Shown here: positions 1 to 8,923 of the stretch, one piece after another
Position numbering within the stretch: position 1 is the first letter of the stretch
How the letters are laid out: each line of letters starts with the position of its first letter
Assembly (NCBI GenBank): GCA_035283685.1
Contig: DATETJ010000011.1
Location: forward strand, 184,461 to 248,460
Direction: 5' to 3'
DNA length: 64,000 bases
Source: Candidatus Bathyarchaeia archaeon
Lineage (GTDB): Archaea > Thermoproteota > Bathyarchaeia > Bathyarchaeales > Bathyarchaeaceae
Position numbers and translations under genes: made by a program
The notes under the pieces: model-generated
Databases searched by the model: none
What the model was told of the DNA's origin: nothing
What the model saw: the letters and a program-made list of their open reading frames with translations, nothing else

Positions 1-162
1 GTTGGTTTTGCTCCGCGTAACTGTGCTGCTTGATTAGAATAGTTTTCGATCTAGAAAAGTGTTTCAGAAGAGAAAAATCGTTTCTGACCTCTGCTCTAGG
101 CTTCGGGCTTGCGAAAAGTAATAATTCTGATGTTACGCATGTTGCTCTGAAGGTGTGCTAGC

Positions 163-729
163 TTGGACAAGGAGGGGCATAGGATTCCGCCGAATCAGAG
201 GGTGACGTCGAAGTTTCCGGTTTTGCATGTCGGTTCTGTGCCCAAGTTTGATGTGAAATCGTGGGATTTCGCGGTTGAGGGTCCGGTTGAGAATCCGGTT
301 CGGCTTAGTTTTGAGGAGTTTGTGAAGCTTCCGAAGGCGGTGAGGATTAGCGATTTTCACTGCGTCACTGGGTGGAGCCGCTTGGACAATAGGTGGGAAG
401 GCGTAACGTTCAGGACCATTGTCGATGTGGTTAAGCCGTTGAAAGAGGCCAAGTACGTGACAGTTGTGGCTGAGGGGGATTATGCGACGAGTTTGCCGCT
501 TGAGGAACTGCTTGGCGACGATGTGCTTTTAGCGTATGTGTTTGAGGGTAAGCCTTTGGAGGCTGTGCATGGTGGACCGCTGCGGCTTATAGTGCCTAAG
601 AAGTATGCGTACAAGAGTGCGAAGTGGGTTAGGAAGTTGAGGTTTACGAAGGAGCAGGAATTGGGGTTCTGGGAGCAGAGGGGATACAGCAACACGGCTG
701 ACCCTTGGAAAGAAGAAAGATACGGATAG
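163..729 (+). CDS. Sulfite-oxidase-type molybdopterin-binding protein
   Basis: A 188-residue single-domain member of the sulfite oxidase / YedY (MsrP) molybdopterin fold. Cys67 in the motif SDFHCVTGWS sits where the family cysteine ligates molybdenum, and HGGPLRLIVP further on is another family signature. No signal peptide, Tat motif, heme domain or dimerisation domain is visible, so it is probably cytoplasmic with an unknown electron partner and substrate. The TTG start is supported by a GGTG site (152-155) seven bases upstream. It stands alone, convergent with pcm. Family assignment is firm; the reaction is not known. Confidence 0.85.
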   Translation: MDKEGHRIPPNQRVTSKFPVLHVGSVPKFDVKSWDFAVEGPVENPVRLSFEEFVKLPKAVRISDFHCVTGWSRLDNRWEGVTFRTIVDVVKPLKEAKYVTVVAEGDYATSLPLEELLGDDVLLAYVFEGKPLEAVHGGPLRLIVPKKYAYKSAKWVRKLRFTKEQELGFWEQRGYSNTADPWKEERYG

Positions 730-1134
730 ACTGGCTTACCAACGATTGTTAACTCGGGTTGCGTTGGTTGCAGAAGTTTCCATGCTGGGTTAGAGGGAAA
801 GAGCAGTTTGGATGTTAGTGTTGACCGTGGCTTTGAACCATTAGCATCCAGTGGCTGCGGGAAGAATAATTCAAAAGAAGGTTGTCAACTATCGGCTTTA
901 GCCTTCTTCTTCCGACTATGAAGAGTAAGAACTTCAACTTACTGTAGGTGTTCCCGCCCAATGTTGAAGTGCGTTGCGGCTTTTGCTGTGTGGTGTCGTC
1001 GTCAAACTGTTCCTAGTGACATCATCAACTAGAATGTTGTGGCTGCGGGCAGTGGCGAGTTTCTGTTCAGGTGTTATTAACTTTCGCTTAGAAACAGTAA
1101 TAATAACTTCTTTTGTGTTGGTGGCTTGTGTTGT
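730..1134. other. Gene-free convergent gap holding a dispersed repeat
   Basis: This 405-base gap lies between two convergent genes. An 88-codon plus-strand frame crosses it and runs into pcm, but it has low-complexity composition and no family resemblance, so I do not call it. The gap contains a short inverted repeat (876-914) and a sequence (about 994-1106) that resembles the block near 43.9-44.1 kb, described separately. Confidence 0.6.
876..1106 (+). repeat. Dispersed non-coding repeat, copy A
   Basis: Two parts are shared in order and spacing with copy B at 43.77-44.08 kb. First is a hairpin-like segment, AGAAGG at 876-881 and CCTTCTTCTTCCG at 902-914. About 80 bases later comes a core (994-1106) containing GTCGTCGTCA, AGAATGTTG and TGTTATTAAC. 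The core ends with GTTATTA (1074-1080) and TAATAAC (1100-1106), which are inverted repeats of each other. No reading frame is conserved between copies, so a non-coding mobile or structural element is more likely than a gene remnant. Identity was judged by eye. Confidence 0.6.
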
Positions 1135-1842
1135 TTATGTGTGTTGTCCGTATTTTCCGGTTAAGGGTACGAAGGCTACTCCGCCTAGGTTTTCGCGTGT
1201 GAGCTGTGCGTCTTTTTTGGTTATGCGGTACAAGGTTTGATAATAGTATGTGCCGCCGACAGGTATGAGTAAGATTCCGCCGTCTGGTTTGAGTTGGTCT
1301 GTTAAAGGCGTAGGTATGTCTGGTGCGGCTGCGGTGACTAGGATGCGGTCGTAGGGCGCTTCAGGTGGATAGCCTTGGGAGCCGTCATGATGGATTATTG
1401 TGACGCGTTCAGTGTAGCCGGCTTTTTCTATGTTTGTTCTGGCGTAGTCGGCTAGGTCTCGTATGATTTCTGTTGTGTACACGTGCCCCCATGTGGTTTT
1501 GGGCTGGTCTGCTGGCGCGATGATTTCGGCTATTGTGGCTGCGTGCCAGCCGCTGCCTGCGCCTACTTCAAGTACTTTGTCTCCGGCTTCGAGTTGTAGT
1601 GCTTCGTTCATGATTGATACCATGTGTGGCGCTGAGGCTGTTTGACCCCAGCCTATTGGCAACGGTGCGTCTATGGCGTAGCTTTGTTTCATGTGGTCAG
1701 GTAAGAAGGGTTCGCGGCTGACTAGGCGGATTGCTCGTGTGATGTTAGATGTTTTGAGTATTCCTTCGGCTATGAGATTGCGGATTAGCTGCTCCCACTC
1801 AGCCTTAACTGTCATGTTGCTAGCAGGTTCCTGACAAGACAA
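1135..1842 (-). CDS. pcm: Protein-L-isoaspartate O-methyltransferase
   Basis: Repairs isoaspartyl residues in damaged proteins by SAM-dependent carboxyl methylation. The 235-residue protein shows the PCMT-specific GWGQTASAPHM segment (residues 64-74), followed by SAM motif I LEVGAGSGWH (91-100), and the DRILVTAAAP-type region after it. Length is normal for an archaeal Pcm. It is a single gene, convergent with the molybdopterin protein and separated from it by the copy A repeat. The annotated ATG is the first in frame; a later start would remove only the variable N-terminus. Confidence 0.95.
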   Translation of the reverse strand: MSCQEPASNMTVKAEWEQLIRNLIAEGILKTSNITRAIRLVSREPFLPDHMKQSYAIDAPLPIGWGQTASAPHMVSIMNEALQLEAGDKVLEVGAGSGWHAATIAEIIAPADQPKTTWGHVYTTEIIRDLADYARTNIEKAGYTERVTIIHHDGSQGYPPEAPYDRILVTAAAPDIPTPLTDQLKPDGGILLIPVGGTYYYQTLYRITKKDAQLTRENLGGVAFVPLTGKYGQHT

Positions 1843-2094
1843 TGATAATCAACAATCGCAGCTTAAGACTTTGCGAGCTTGATCAAACCCATGGTTATAG
1901 GCTGAGAGCCTAACCATTCAGCACCAACAAACAAAACATCCAACAATTATCTTAGAATAAATGGAAATCACCCAAAATGCACGCGCGCTGAAAAAGTTAG
2001 TATTTTTATGGAAAAGGCAGTCCTAAACCATTTATCAGAGAACCTCAGTCTTTTTCAGTCCTGCCTCGCATCTTTAGCAATTTTTGTTTGTTGT

Positions 2095-2110
2095 ATAGAA
2101 ATTCTATCTT
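2095..2110. repeat. 16-bp inverted repeat, left copy
   Basis: The 16 bases starting ATAGAAATTC are repeated exactly, in inverted orientation, at 2911-2926. Each copy can fold into a small ATAGA/TCTAT hairpin followed by a T-rich run on its own outward strand. The pair brackets the PH-like gene. Confidence 0.6.
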
Positions 2111-2140
2111 TTTTGTTGCCTATGTTTGAAAAGGTTTGGT

Positions 2141-2731
2141 CTATCCCTTCTTTTGACCTTGCTTTTGTCCACAGCGAGGACATATTTCGGACGCTATAGG
2201 AATTTCTTCCTCGCATTCAGTACACTTTTTAAGGAAGGTTTTGGGAGTTTTGGAATAGTCAGGTTTACCACTCAAATGTCGCTTCACTTCCTCGGTGGCA
2301 ATGCGCGCCTGCGGCATTGTTCTTTTGATAATTGCTTCTAAAATTTCCTTTTTCTTTGGCTCAATGAAGCCAAAAACTCTTTCTATTTCGCCAACTTTTA
2401 CTTTCATGTGTAGAGCCATGAGGCGCGTTTCTACGGATATGTCTTGTATTTTCTCATATTCTATGGTCTCGATAGCGTTAATTTCGAGTTCCTCGGGGGT
2501 CAGACGTCTTAGCTTGTCTTCAAAGTCTCTCGTTGCTTGCATTACTGACGGTATGGCAAGCCATGTGATTGCACCCAGTCCTGCATACTTGAGCAATTTC
2601 GGGTCGAAAACCATCATTCGCTTATTTGTCCAAAGCAGAAATTTTTCACCTAATTCAAACCCAAAACCATCTTGCTTTTTTCTTCTTACTCTTGTAACGG
2701 CTATGACCCTTTCAGACATATTTTGCATCAT
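2141..2731 (-). CDS. PH-like domain protein with C-terminal zinc ribbon
   Basis: 196 residues. The N-terminal two thirds has the beta-rich pattern of short bacterial/archaeal PH domains (YdbS/bPH-like): a region around LLWTNKRMMVF, a hydrophobic stretch YAGLGAITWLAIPSVM, and an IETIEYEKIQDISVE strand. The C-terminus is a zinc ribbon with CTEC and CPRCG pairs, then a lysine-rich tail. Such proteins often sit at membranes, but no clear transmembrane helix pair is present. Function unknown. It stands alone and is bracketed by 16-bp inverted repeats. Starts at residues 1, 2 or 5 are all possible. Confidence 0.65.
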   Translation of the reverse strand: MMQNMSERVIAVTRVRRKKQDGFGFELGEKFLLWTNKRMMVFDPKLLKYAGLGAITWLAIPSVMQATRDFEDKLRRLTPEELEINAIETIEYEKIQDISVETRLMALHMKVKVGEIERVFGFIEPKKKEILEAIIKRTMPQARIATEEVKRHLSGKPDYSKTPKTFLKKCTECEEEIPIASEICPRCGQKQGQKKG

Positions 2732-3190
2732 CGCTTCTGCTGGACGTCCGAGAAGTAATACAGACCAGCCTTATAAAATCCTTCGCGAGTAATACAATTG
2801 CGGTAACCTCCCTTTTTCTCATGTCTTGCCTTTCCTCAGAGCACTACCCGCACTAGCGGGCGACACCCCAGGTCTTGCCTTGAGGCATATAATATCTCAC
2901 TGATAAAAAGAAGATAGAATTTCTATCTAGCATAAAAGAGTTTTAGGGTTTCAAACAAAGGATGCAGTCTTACAGCAGATACGCTTATCCGATTGGGTTG
3001 CCCAAACAATCTTTGTGAGTTGAAATAGATTGAACGCCAAGAAACGTGCACGCTATGCTTCAAGGCATGCCCACCCAAGTTTGGTGAGACATAAGAAGAA
3101 GCGCTAGCTAGCTTCGAATAGAAATTCCATCCAGCCAATTGCAGCCTATTCTTTGCCGTGTTCAGAGAAGAGCGTCATGAGCCTACCTAG
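2732..3190. other. Intergenic region with local hairpins
   Basis: A gene-free 459-base stretch downstream of glmS. It holds a perfect five-base-pair hairpin, CCCGC-ACTA-GCGGG (2847-2860), set between two TCTTGCCTT copies, with CCTCA and TGAGG pairing around it. It also holds the right copy of the 16-bp inverted repeat. No credible coding frame is seen. A structured transcript is possible but unproven. Confidence 0.4.
2911..2926. repeat. 16-bp inverted repeat, right copy
   Basis: Exact reverse complement of 2095-2110. On the minus strand it is a hairpin followed by TTCTTTTT, so it could also act as a terminator for glmS, which ends about 265 bases upstream on that strand. Confidence 0.55.
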
Positions 3191-5014
3191 TTATTTCACT
3201 GTTACTGATTTTGCTAGGTTGCGTGGCATGTCTGGGTTCAAGCCTTTTTCCAAAGCCACATGGTACGCAAACAATTGCATGGGAATCACATACAATATAG
3301 GCGAGAGAATCTCTGGAATGCCCTTAGGCACCTCAATGAAATCGTCTCCATAACGCTTGATTTCTTCGTCGCCTTCCTCACACAACACGATAATCGAAGC
3401 GCCTCGTGCCTTCATCTCCATGATGTTGCTCACCACAGCCCGGTGCGTATCATCCTTTGGACAAATGAACACCACCGGAAACCCCGGCTCAATCAGGCTG
3501 ATGGGACCGTGCTTAGATTCACCAGCAGGATAGGCAATGGCAGGCACGTATGATATTTCCATTAACTTCAGCCTGCCCTCATTAGCCGTCGCTGAACTAA
3601 TGCCTCTGCCCAAATAGAAGAAACATTGACTCCGACTGTACTTCTTTGCCAAAGCCTTTATTTTCTCAGTTTGCGTCCTCAAAATCTCGTCAGCGATATC
3701 TGGAATCTGCTCCAACTTATCCTCCAGGAATTCGATTTCCACATGCGAAACTTTGCCACGCTTCTTCGCTAGCCTAAGCGCCAACTGCGACAAAACGCTC
3801 AGCTGACTCGTAAATGTCTTGGTCGCAGCCACACCGATCTCAGGTCCGCTTTGTTGACACACGTAAACCCGGCTCACACGCGTCAAAGTCGAACCAATCA
3901 CATTAGTCAAGCCCAGCACAGTTGCCGCTCTCAGGCGTGCATGATCCAAAGCCGATAAGGTATCCGCTGTTTCGCCACTTTGGCTAACAAACAGAATTGT
4001 ACTGTCAATGTTCACGCTTCTGCCATGCTGCTCCACAAACTCCGACGCAATAATCGGATGAGTAGCCAAAAACGCCAGCTTACTAAACATGTACGACGCA
4101 GCCAAGCAGGCGTGATAACTCGTGCCACATGCAACCAGAAACACTTCGCCCGCCCTGTCCAAAAACTCGGTCATCAAATCCAGAAACTGGTTCTGCAACC
4201 TCAGCGTATTTCGCAAGGTGTTCGGCTGCTCATAGATCTCCTTCAACATGAAATGCGGATAACCCTGCTTCTCAGCCATCTCAGGATCCCAGTCGACTAC
4301 CTCAGGCTGACGAGGCACAACACTCCAGTCGCTTAAACGACGAATCTCGTAACGATTTGCAGTCAAAACCACTAGCTCGCCATTCTCAACAATCAAAGCC
4401 TTCTTGGTCAAAGGCAAAAACGCAGGAATATCTGAGGCACAATAGACCTCGCCTTCATTAATGCCCACAACCAGCGGACTCTCCTTACGAGCACAAACAA
4501 TCTTGTCCGGTTCACGAGCAGACACAACAGCAATAGAGTAAGAGCCATCCAAACGATTCGCAGCGTCACGCACAGCCTCAGCCAGCGACAAACCGCCTTT
4601 CATCGCTTCCTCAATCAAATGCGAAACCACTTCAGTATCCGTTTTAGACTTGAAAACATGCCCTTTAGTCTCAAGCTCCAACTTCAAATCAGCAAAATTC
4701 TCAATAATCCCATTGTGCACAACCGCAATCTCATCCGTGCAGTCAGTGTGCGGGTGAGCGTTCACTTGATAAGGCGCGCCATGGGTAGCCCAACGCGTAT
4801 GCCCTATGCCTACTCTTCCAGGCATGTCGTCAAGATCCAACAGTTTGTGAACATCATCGATGTTGCCCGCATCCTTCTTAATGAACAAGCGGCCATCCTC
4901 AACCGTAACTTGACCCACAGAATCATAGCCACGATACTCTAGCCGCTTCAAACCCGCGTGAATAACAGGTGCAGCCGCACCATTCTTTACTATGCTGCCG
5001 AATATTCCGCACAT
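3191..5014 (-). CDS. glmS: Glutamine-fructose-6-phosphate aminotransferase
   Basis: Makes glucosamine-6-phosphate from fructose-6-phosphate and glutamine, the first step to UDP-GlcNAc. I start it at the ATG giving MCGIFG, because the catalytic Cys2 must be exposed at the N-terminus; the nine codons further upstream (to 5041) would bury it. An N-terminal Ntn glutaminase domain is followed by two SIS sugar-isomerase domains (for example GTSYHACLA and SQSGETADT), and the C-terminus PRNLAKSVTV is the conserved catalytic tail. About 607 residues, normal length. No glmS ribozyme-like leader is recognisable in the upstream gap. Confidence 0.97.
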   Translation of the reverse strand: MCGIFGSIVKNGAAAPVIHAGLKRLEYRGYDSVGQVTVEDGRLFIKKDAGNIDDVHKLLDLDDMPGRVGIGHTRWATHGAPYQVNAHPHTDCTDEIAVVHNGIIENFADLKLELETKGHVFKSKTDTEVVSHLIEEAMKGGLSLAEAVRDAANRLDGSYSIAVVSAREPDKIVCARKESPLVVGINEGEVYCASDIPAFLPLTKKALIVENGELVVLTANRYEIRRLSDWSVVPRQPEVVDWDPEMAEKQGYPHFMLKEIYEQPNTLRNTLRLQNQFLDLMTEFLDRAGEVFLVACGTSYHACLAASYMFSKLAFLATHPIIASEFVEQHGRSVNIDSTILFVSQSGETADTLSALDHARLRAATVLGLTNVIGSTLTRVSRVYVCQQSGPEIGVAATKTFTSQLSVLSQLALRLAKKRGKVSHVEIEFLEDKLEQIPDIADEILRTQTEKIKALAKKYSRSQCFFYLGRGISSATANEGRLKLMEISYVPAIAYPAGESKHGPISLIEPGFPVVFICPKDDTHRAVVSNIMEMKARGASIIVLCEEGDEEIKRYGDDFIEVPKGIPEILSPILYVIPMQLFAYHVALEKGLNPDMPRNLAKSVTVK

Positions 5015-5256
5015 CAACAACAGCCTCCAGAAATCTGACACAAAGCGAATGTTTCAGTTAGTCTCTAGCTCATCTAAAGCTCGTAGAATACAACGCAGAG
5101 CAGTCTATAAGCATTCTTAAGAAATCAGCAATATTACTAAAACGAATTCTAAAACGGCTCATGGACTAGAGCGACGCCCAACGACGCCTCCATTAAAAAA
5201 AAGTCTTTAGGGGTCCACTTCATCACTCATCCAAGCATGAACCACGGTCAAAAGGC

Positions 5257-6273
5257 TCAAACAAACTCCTTTCTGTAGGGAAAGAGCGCTGGCGTTCCAC
5301 CTGTGTGCAAGAAAACAACATTGTCGTCCCTTTTGTAATGACCCTGCTTTATGAGATTGATGAGCCCAGCCATGGCTCTGCCAGTGTAAATCGGGTCGAG
5401 CAGTATTCCCTCAGTCTGCGCGACTAGCTTAATAGCCCTCAGAGCTTCCGAAGTCGGTTTTTCACAAGCCTCACCAACATAGTCCTCGTTCAAAACCACA
5501 TCATCCGACATCACATTTGTTTTAAGATCTAAGAGCGAAGCAGTTTTCACCGCAATCCCAACGGTTTCCTCAATTAGCTTGTTCTTGATTCCTGGCTCGG
5601 CACAAATCCCCAAGATTGCGACCTCTGATCCTAGAGCCTTATCAGCCAGGACGAGCCCAGCCTGAGTTCCACCGGAGCCTGCAGCATGAACAATATTATC
5701 AATCTTGAAGCCGTAGTCGCGTGCCTGCCTCAGTAACTCGAGCATAGCGTTGACATATGCAGCCGCCCCAGGAGGGTAGGAGGCACCTGCAGGTATCACA
5801 TAGGGGATATGACCCATCTTCCTCAAATCAGCCGCTATCTCCTCCATAAAACGCGCCCTATCCGACTTCGAAGGCTTTCCTCCAAGCAGTCGAATCTCAG
5901 CTCCGAGAAGACGGTTCAAAAGCAGGTTTCCATCATAACTGCCCGGTTCTTCACCAGTGATAACCAGAATCGCTTTCACGCCCAGTTTGCTCGCGGCTGC
6001 GGCTGTAGCCCGCGCATGATTTGATTGTGTGGGTCCAGTTGTGATCACAACGTCAGCCTTCTTGCTCAACGCATCTCCCAATGCAAATTCTGCCTTCCTT
6101 TCCTTGTTACCACCAAACGCAAGACCAGTGCAGTCTTCTCTCTTTATCCACAACTGTGGACCATTCAATGAGGCAGTTAGTCGAGGCATCCTTTCCAGTG
6201 GCGTAGGCAGATGCACAAGTCTGACTCTGGGAAACTTGTCTATTCTTTTTTGAAGTTCCTCTGCGGTTATCAA
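5257..6273 (-). CDS. D-cysteine desulfhydrase / ACC deaminase family PLP enzyme
   Basis: A 338-residue fold-type II PLP enzyme. Lys57 in GGNKERK is the expected Schiff-base lysine, and GPTQSNHARAT and SGGTQAGL are the phosphate-binding and family signatures. The group contains D-cysteine desulfhydrase (D-cysteine to pyruvate, H2S and ammonia), 1-aminocyclopropane-1-carboxylate deaminase and L-cysteate sulfo-lyase. Sequence alone does not separate these; archaeal members are usually desulfhydrases. Encoded alone, divergent from the regulator at 6392. Confidence 0.85.
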   Translation of the reverse strand: MITAEELQKRIDKFPRVRLVHLPTPLERMPRLTASLNGPQLWIKREDCTGLAFGGNKERKAEFALGDALSKKADVVITTGPTQSNHARATAAAASKLGVKAILVITGEEPGSYDGNLLLNRLLGAEIRLLGGKPSKSDRARFMEEIAADLRKMGHIPYVIPAGASYPPGAAAYVNAMLELLRQARDYGFKIDNIVHAAGSGGTQAGLVLADKALGSEVAILGICAEPGIKNKLIEETVGIAVKTASLLDLKTNVMSDDVVLNEDYVGEACEKPTSEALRAIKLVAQTEGILLDPIYTGRAMAGLINLIKQGHYKRDDNVVFLHTGGTPALFPYRKEFV

Positions 6274-6357
6274 CAGAGTAGCCCTCGCGAAAAACTATGA
6301 AACCGTATTCTTATTAGACTTTATCGAGAAAAAGCCTGCCAAACCATTAAAAAAATG

Positions 6358-6364
6358 TTTATAA
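6358..6364 (+). promoter_or_regulatory. TATA box for the winged-helix regulator
   Basis: TTTATAA at 6358-6364 lies 28 bases before the ATG at 6392. That implies a leaderless or nearly leaderless transcript and fixes the start of the downstream gene. Confidence 0.6.
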
Positions 6365-6391
6365 GGGAATCATCCAGCTACCATACAAACC

Positions 6392-7354
6392 ATGAAAAAG
6401 AAACTCTTGCTCAGCGGCGAACCGCCCAGTTTCGAGGCAAAAGACATAGCCATATTCGACCGTCCGGACCAGCTGAAAACACTTGAAAGCCGACTAAGCT
6501 GGCAAATCCTCAGGCTCATAGCCGAAAACGAAATGTACCCCATCCAAATCGCCAAAAAACTTGGCGTTCATGAGCAGAAGGTCTATTACCACATACGAAG
6601 ACTCGCCCAAGCAGGAATCATAGAAATCGTCAAAGAAGAAGAGAAGAAAGGTGCGATAGCTAGGTTCTACAGAGTCACGTTTCCAGCCTTCGGCGTCGAA
6701 TTGCCTTTCGGAAACCGCAAGATCGCAGCCTTAGACAGCACAGAAATGGATGAAAAACTCAAAGAATTCTTCTCACCGTTCCTGAAAGACGGCGTGTTCG
6801 ACGGCAAAATTATAGTCGGCAGCCCAGATCCTCATGGACCATTCAAGGCTCGAGCCAGAGATGGACACTACGCCGCATACCTAAGCCTGTTCCTCGGACG
6901 ATACGTAACGCTACCCGACGACTTCGTGATAAAACTCGACGTAGACGTCAAAGTCGAAAAAGAGGAAAAGAACAACCTCATCCTCGTAGGTGGACCAGGC
7001 ACAAACCTACTCACCCAAGAAGTCAACAACCATCTACCCACACGCTTCAGCGTAAAATCAACCGAAGAAGGATTCCTGTTCGGCGGACTCATCTCCCAAA
7101 GGACCGGCGCGGTTTATACTAGCGACAACATCGGCTTAATAGCGAAAATAACTAATCCATGGGATAGAACCAAACGAATCATAGTCACAGCGGGCAATAA
7201 GGCAGTGGGCACAAAAGCCTGCGTATTGGCGTTAACCAAGTTTTGGAAAGAAACCCTCAAAAACTTCAACGCTGCAGACGACTTCGCCGCGGTCATTCAA
7301 GGTTTCGACATGGACGGCGACGGAAAAGTCGACGCCATAGAAGTCCTAGAATAA
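6392..7354 (+). CDS. Winged-helix regulator with S-layer-like domain and C-terminal EF-hand
   Basis: 320 residues. Residues about 30-95 form an ArsR-type winged helix (IAKKLGVHEQKVYYHIRRL is the recognition region). The remainder resembles the C-terminal domain found on many archaeal HTH proteins and related to S-layer duplication domains, with the motif VGGPGTNLLTQEV. The extreme C-terminus is a canonical EF-hand calcium loop: D306, D308, D310, G311, D314 and E317 occupy positions 1, 3, 5, 6, 9 and 12. This suggests a cytoplasmic transcription factor that may sense Ca2+, which is inference. No signal peptide. It has its own promoter and is followed by DUF371. Confidence 0.75.
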   Translation: MKKKLLLSGEPPSFEAKDIAIFDRPDQLKTLESRLSWQILRLIAENEMYPIQIAKKLGVHEQKVYYHIRRLAQAGIIEIVKEEEKKGAIARFYRVTFPAFGVELPFGNRKIAALDSTEMDEKLKEFFSPFLKDGVFDGKIIVGSPDPHGPFKARARDGHYAAYLSLFLGRYVTLPDDFVIKLDVDVKVEKEEKNNLILVGGPGTNLLTQEVNNHLPTRFSVKSTEEGFLFGGLISQRTGAVYTSDNIGLIAKITNPWDRTKRIIVTAGNKAVGTKACVLALTKFWKETLKNFNAADDFAAVIQGFDMDGDGKVDAIEVLE

Positions 7355-7389
7355 GAACCAAAGGTGCAGTCTTACAAGAGAGAGTATGC

Positions 7390-7821
7390 TTGAAAGCAAC
7401 CGAAGTCATCCATGCACGTGGACACCAAAACGTCACATCCACTAACAGGACAACTCTTGAAATCACCAAAGAAACACATCTAACCAGACGCGGCGACTGC
7501 ATAATCGCGATCGACTCAAACAAAGGAGCAAGAGACCTGAACTCAAAGTTCAAGAAAGCTGCCCAAAACGAGAAAGCCAAAATCGCAATCCACTTCGAAG
7601 CAGACGGGGAAGTTGAAGTTGTCAAAGCTTGGGGAAGCCCTCACCTAACCTTCACGCATCCAACCGATCTTGTTGTCAGAAAAAGCGACTACGTGTGCGA
7701 TCGAACACTCGCCATCCGAGCGGATAAAGCTGCCCAAGACTTCCCGAGAACACTGATTGAAAAAATGCAGAACCCAAAACAAAAAATTAAGATCACCCTA
7801 ACCGTGTATAAGGCTACGTGA
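7390..7821 (+). CDS. DUF371 family protein
   Basis: A conserved archaeal protein of about 143 residues with the family opening EVIHARGHQNVTSTNRTT and the later GDCIIAIDSNKGARDL. A longer frame runs back to 7243 but would overlap the upstream regulator and begin with arginine-rich translation of its other frame. The TTG at 7390 gives a normal family N-terminus and an upstream GAGAGAG. Function unknown in the family; DUF371 is often found near translation and tRNA genes, here convergent with trm5 with an eight-base overlap. Confidence 0.8.
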   Translation: MKATEVIHARGHQNVTSTNRTTLEITKETHLTRRGDCIIAIDSNKGARDLNSKFKKAAQNEKAKIAIHFEADGEVEVVKAWGSPHLTFTHPTDLVVRKSDYVCDRTLAIRADKAAQDFPRTLIEKMQNPKQKIKITLTVYKAT

Positions 7822-8923
7822 CCTCTGCATCGATTACCACTTGATACGTGAACGGCGCAATCCCACGCACAATTCTTGTCCCCAATATTTTTCTCAAGCG
7901 CCGATTAGACTGCTCAACTGCCTCAGCGAACCTAGTCTTTGCAGTCTCTGTGGGTTCAGGTGTGTTGCTGAACTGGTAATAGTGTATGATGCCGCCGTCT
8001 GATCTCAGCGCTCTACACGCCGCATCCACGTATCCTATGGCTTTTTCAGGCAAGTTCATAACCACGCGGTCGGCGACTCCAACCAGCCTTTCATTGATGA
8101 CCTGTCTTGCGTCGCCTAGAACGGGCGTAACTTTGCCCACAACTCGGTTGACCACTATGTTTTTCTTCAGAAATTCGTAAGCACCGGGATTTACATCTAT
8201 GGCGTAAACACGCACTTTCCCATGCGTTTTAGCGATATGGATGGAAAAAGGTCCGACGCCCGCAAACATGTCGACCACGATTTCGCCTTCCCTGACCGAA
8301 GACGCAACGCGGGAATGCTCATAGGACAGACGCGGCGTAAAGTAAGCCTTCGCGAGATCCACAGAAAACACGCAGTCATGCTCTTTGTGCACTGTTTGAG
8401 TCTTCGCCTCTCCTCCAATGACCTCAAAAGTTCGAAGACGATAAACACCGGTCACCGGACTCCACTTCGAGAGAACAGTCTTCACCCTCTCATGAACTGA
8501 CAAAATGGCGTCGCCGATGATCCCCTTATACTGTTCAAGCTCGGGTGGAACTTCAACAACAGCTATGTCACCCACAAAATCAATTGAATGCGGCAGACTG
8601 GCCAGCACATGAGGTGGCAACTTGCCGCTTAGAATGTCCACAAGCGTGACTGGTTTCCCTAGGTTCTCCTCGAATTTCCGCTGCGCGATCTGCAACTCAG
8701 GCAAGGCGCGTTTCAGTTTCTCAAGTTCTATTGGAAGTGGCTTGCGCACCAATGGAATGTGAATGGAATCGTTGTCCCGATGCACCCTAAGTTCACGATT
8801 CAAGAGCGCCAATTCTCTGGTTAGCATGATGGCTTCTTGGGCAGAAGTCTTTGGAACCTTTAGGCCAACTGCGTCAGGCAATGAGCGTTCACCAAAGCAG
8901 CTTTCGACGGCTATTCTCCTCAT
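7814..8923 (-). CDS. trm5: tRNA (guanine-N1)-methyltransferase Trm5
   Basis: Methylates G37 next to the anticodon, preventing frameshifting; archaeal paralogues act in wyosine synthesis. The 369-residue protein has a non-catalytic N-terminal part, then a class I SAM fold with motif I VDMFAGVGPF (217-226), AIDVNP (241-246) and the active-site NLPEKA at 290-295, characteristic of Trm5. Length matches archaeal Trm5. It overlaps the downstream ABC ATPase gene end-to-start by four bases on the same strand, probably only by chance of compact packing. Trm5 versus the methylating paralogue Trm5a cannot be resolved here. Confidence 0.92.
   Translation of the reverse strand: MRRIAVESCFGERSLPDAVGLKVPKTSAQEAIMLTRELALLNRELRVHRDNDSIHIPLVRKPLPIELEKLKRALPELQIAQRKFEENLGKPVTLVDILSGKLPPHVLASLPHSIDFVGDIAVVEVPPELEQYKGIIGDAILSVHERVKTVLSKWSPVTGVYRLRTFEVIGGEAKTQTVHKEHDCVFSVDLAKAYFTPRLSYEHSRVASSVREGEIVVDMFAGVGPFSIHIAKTHGKVRVYAIDVNPGAYEFLKKNIVVNRVVGKVTPVLGDARQVINERLVGVADRVVMNLPEKAIGYVDAACRALRSDGGIIHYYQFSNTPEPTETAKTRFAEAVEQSNRRLRKILGTRIVRGIAPFTYQVVIDAEVT

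Noticed and set aside
974..1240. 88-codon plus-strand frame
   Set aside because: Lies in repeat copy A and runs into pcm antisense; not conserved in copy B.
5015..5256. Possible glmS ribozyme or leader element
   Set aside because: glmS ribozymes are bacterial and no matching core is visible; the nine codons upstream of Cys2 are also unlikely to be translated.
5190..5260. C/D-box RNA candidate (GTGATGA on the minus strand)
   Set aside because: No box D or D' CUGA at the right distance.
7243..7389. N-terminal extension of DUF371
   Set aside because: Arginine-rich translation of the other frame of the upstream regulator gene; the TTG at 7390 gives the family N-terminus.
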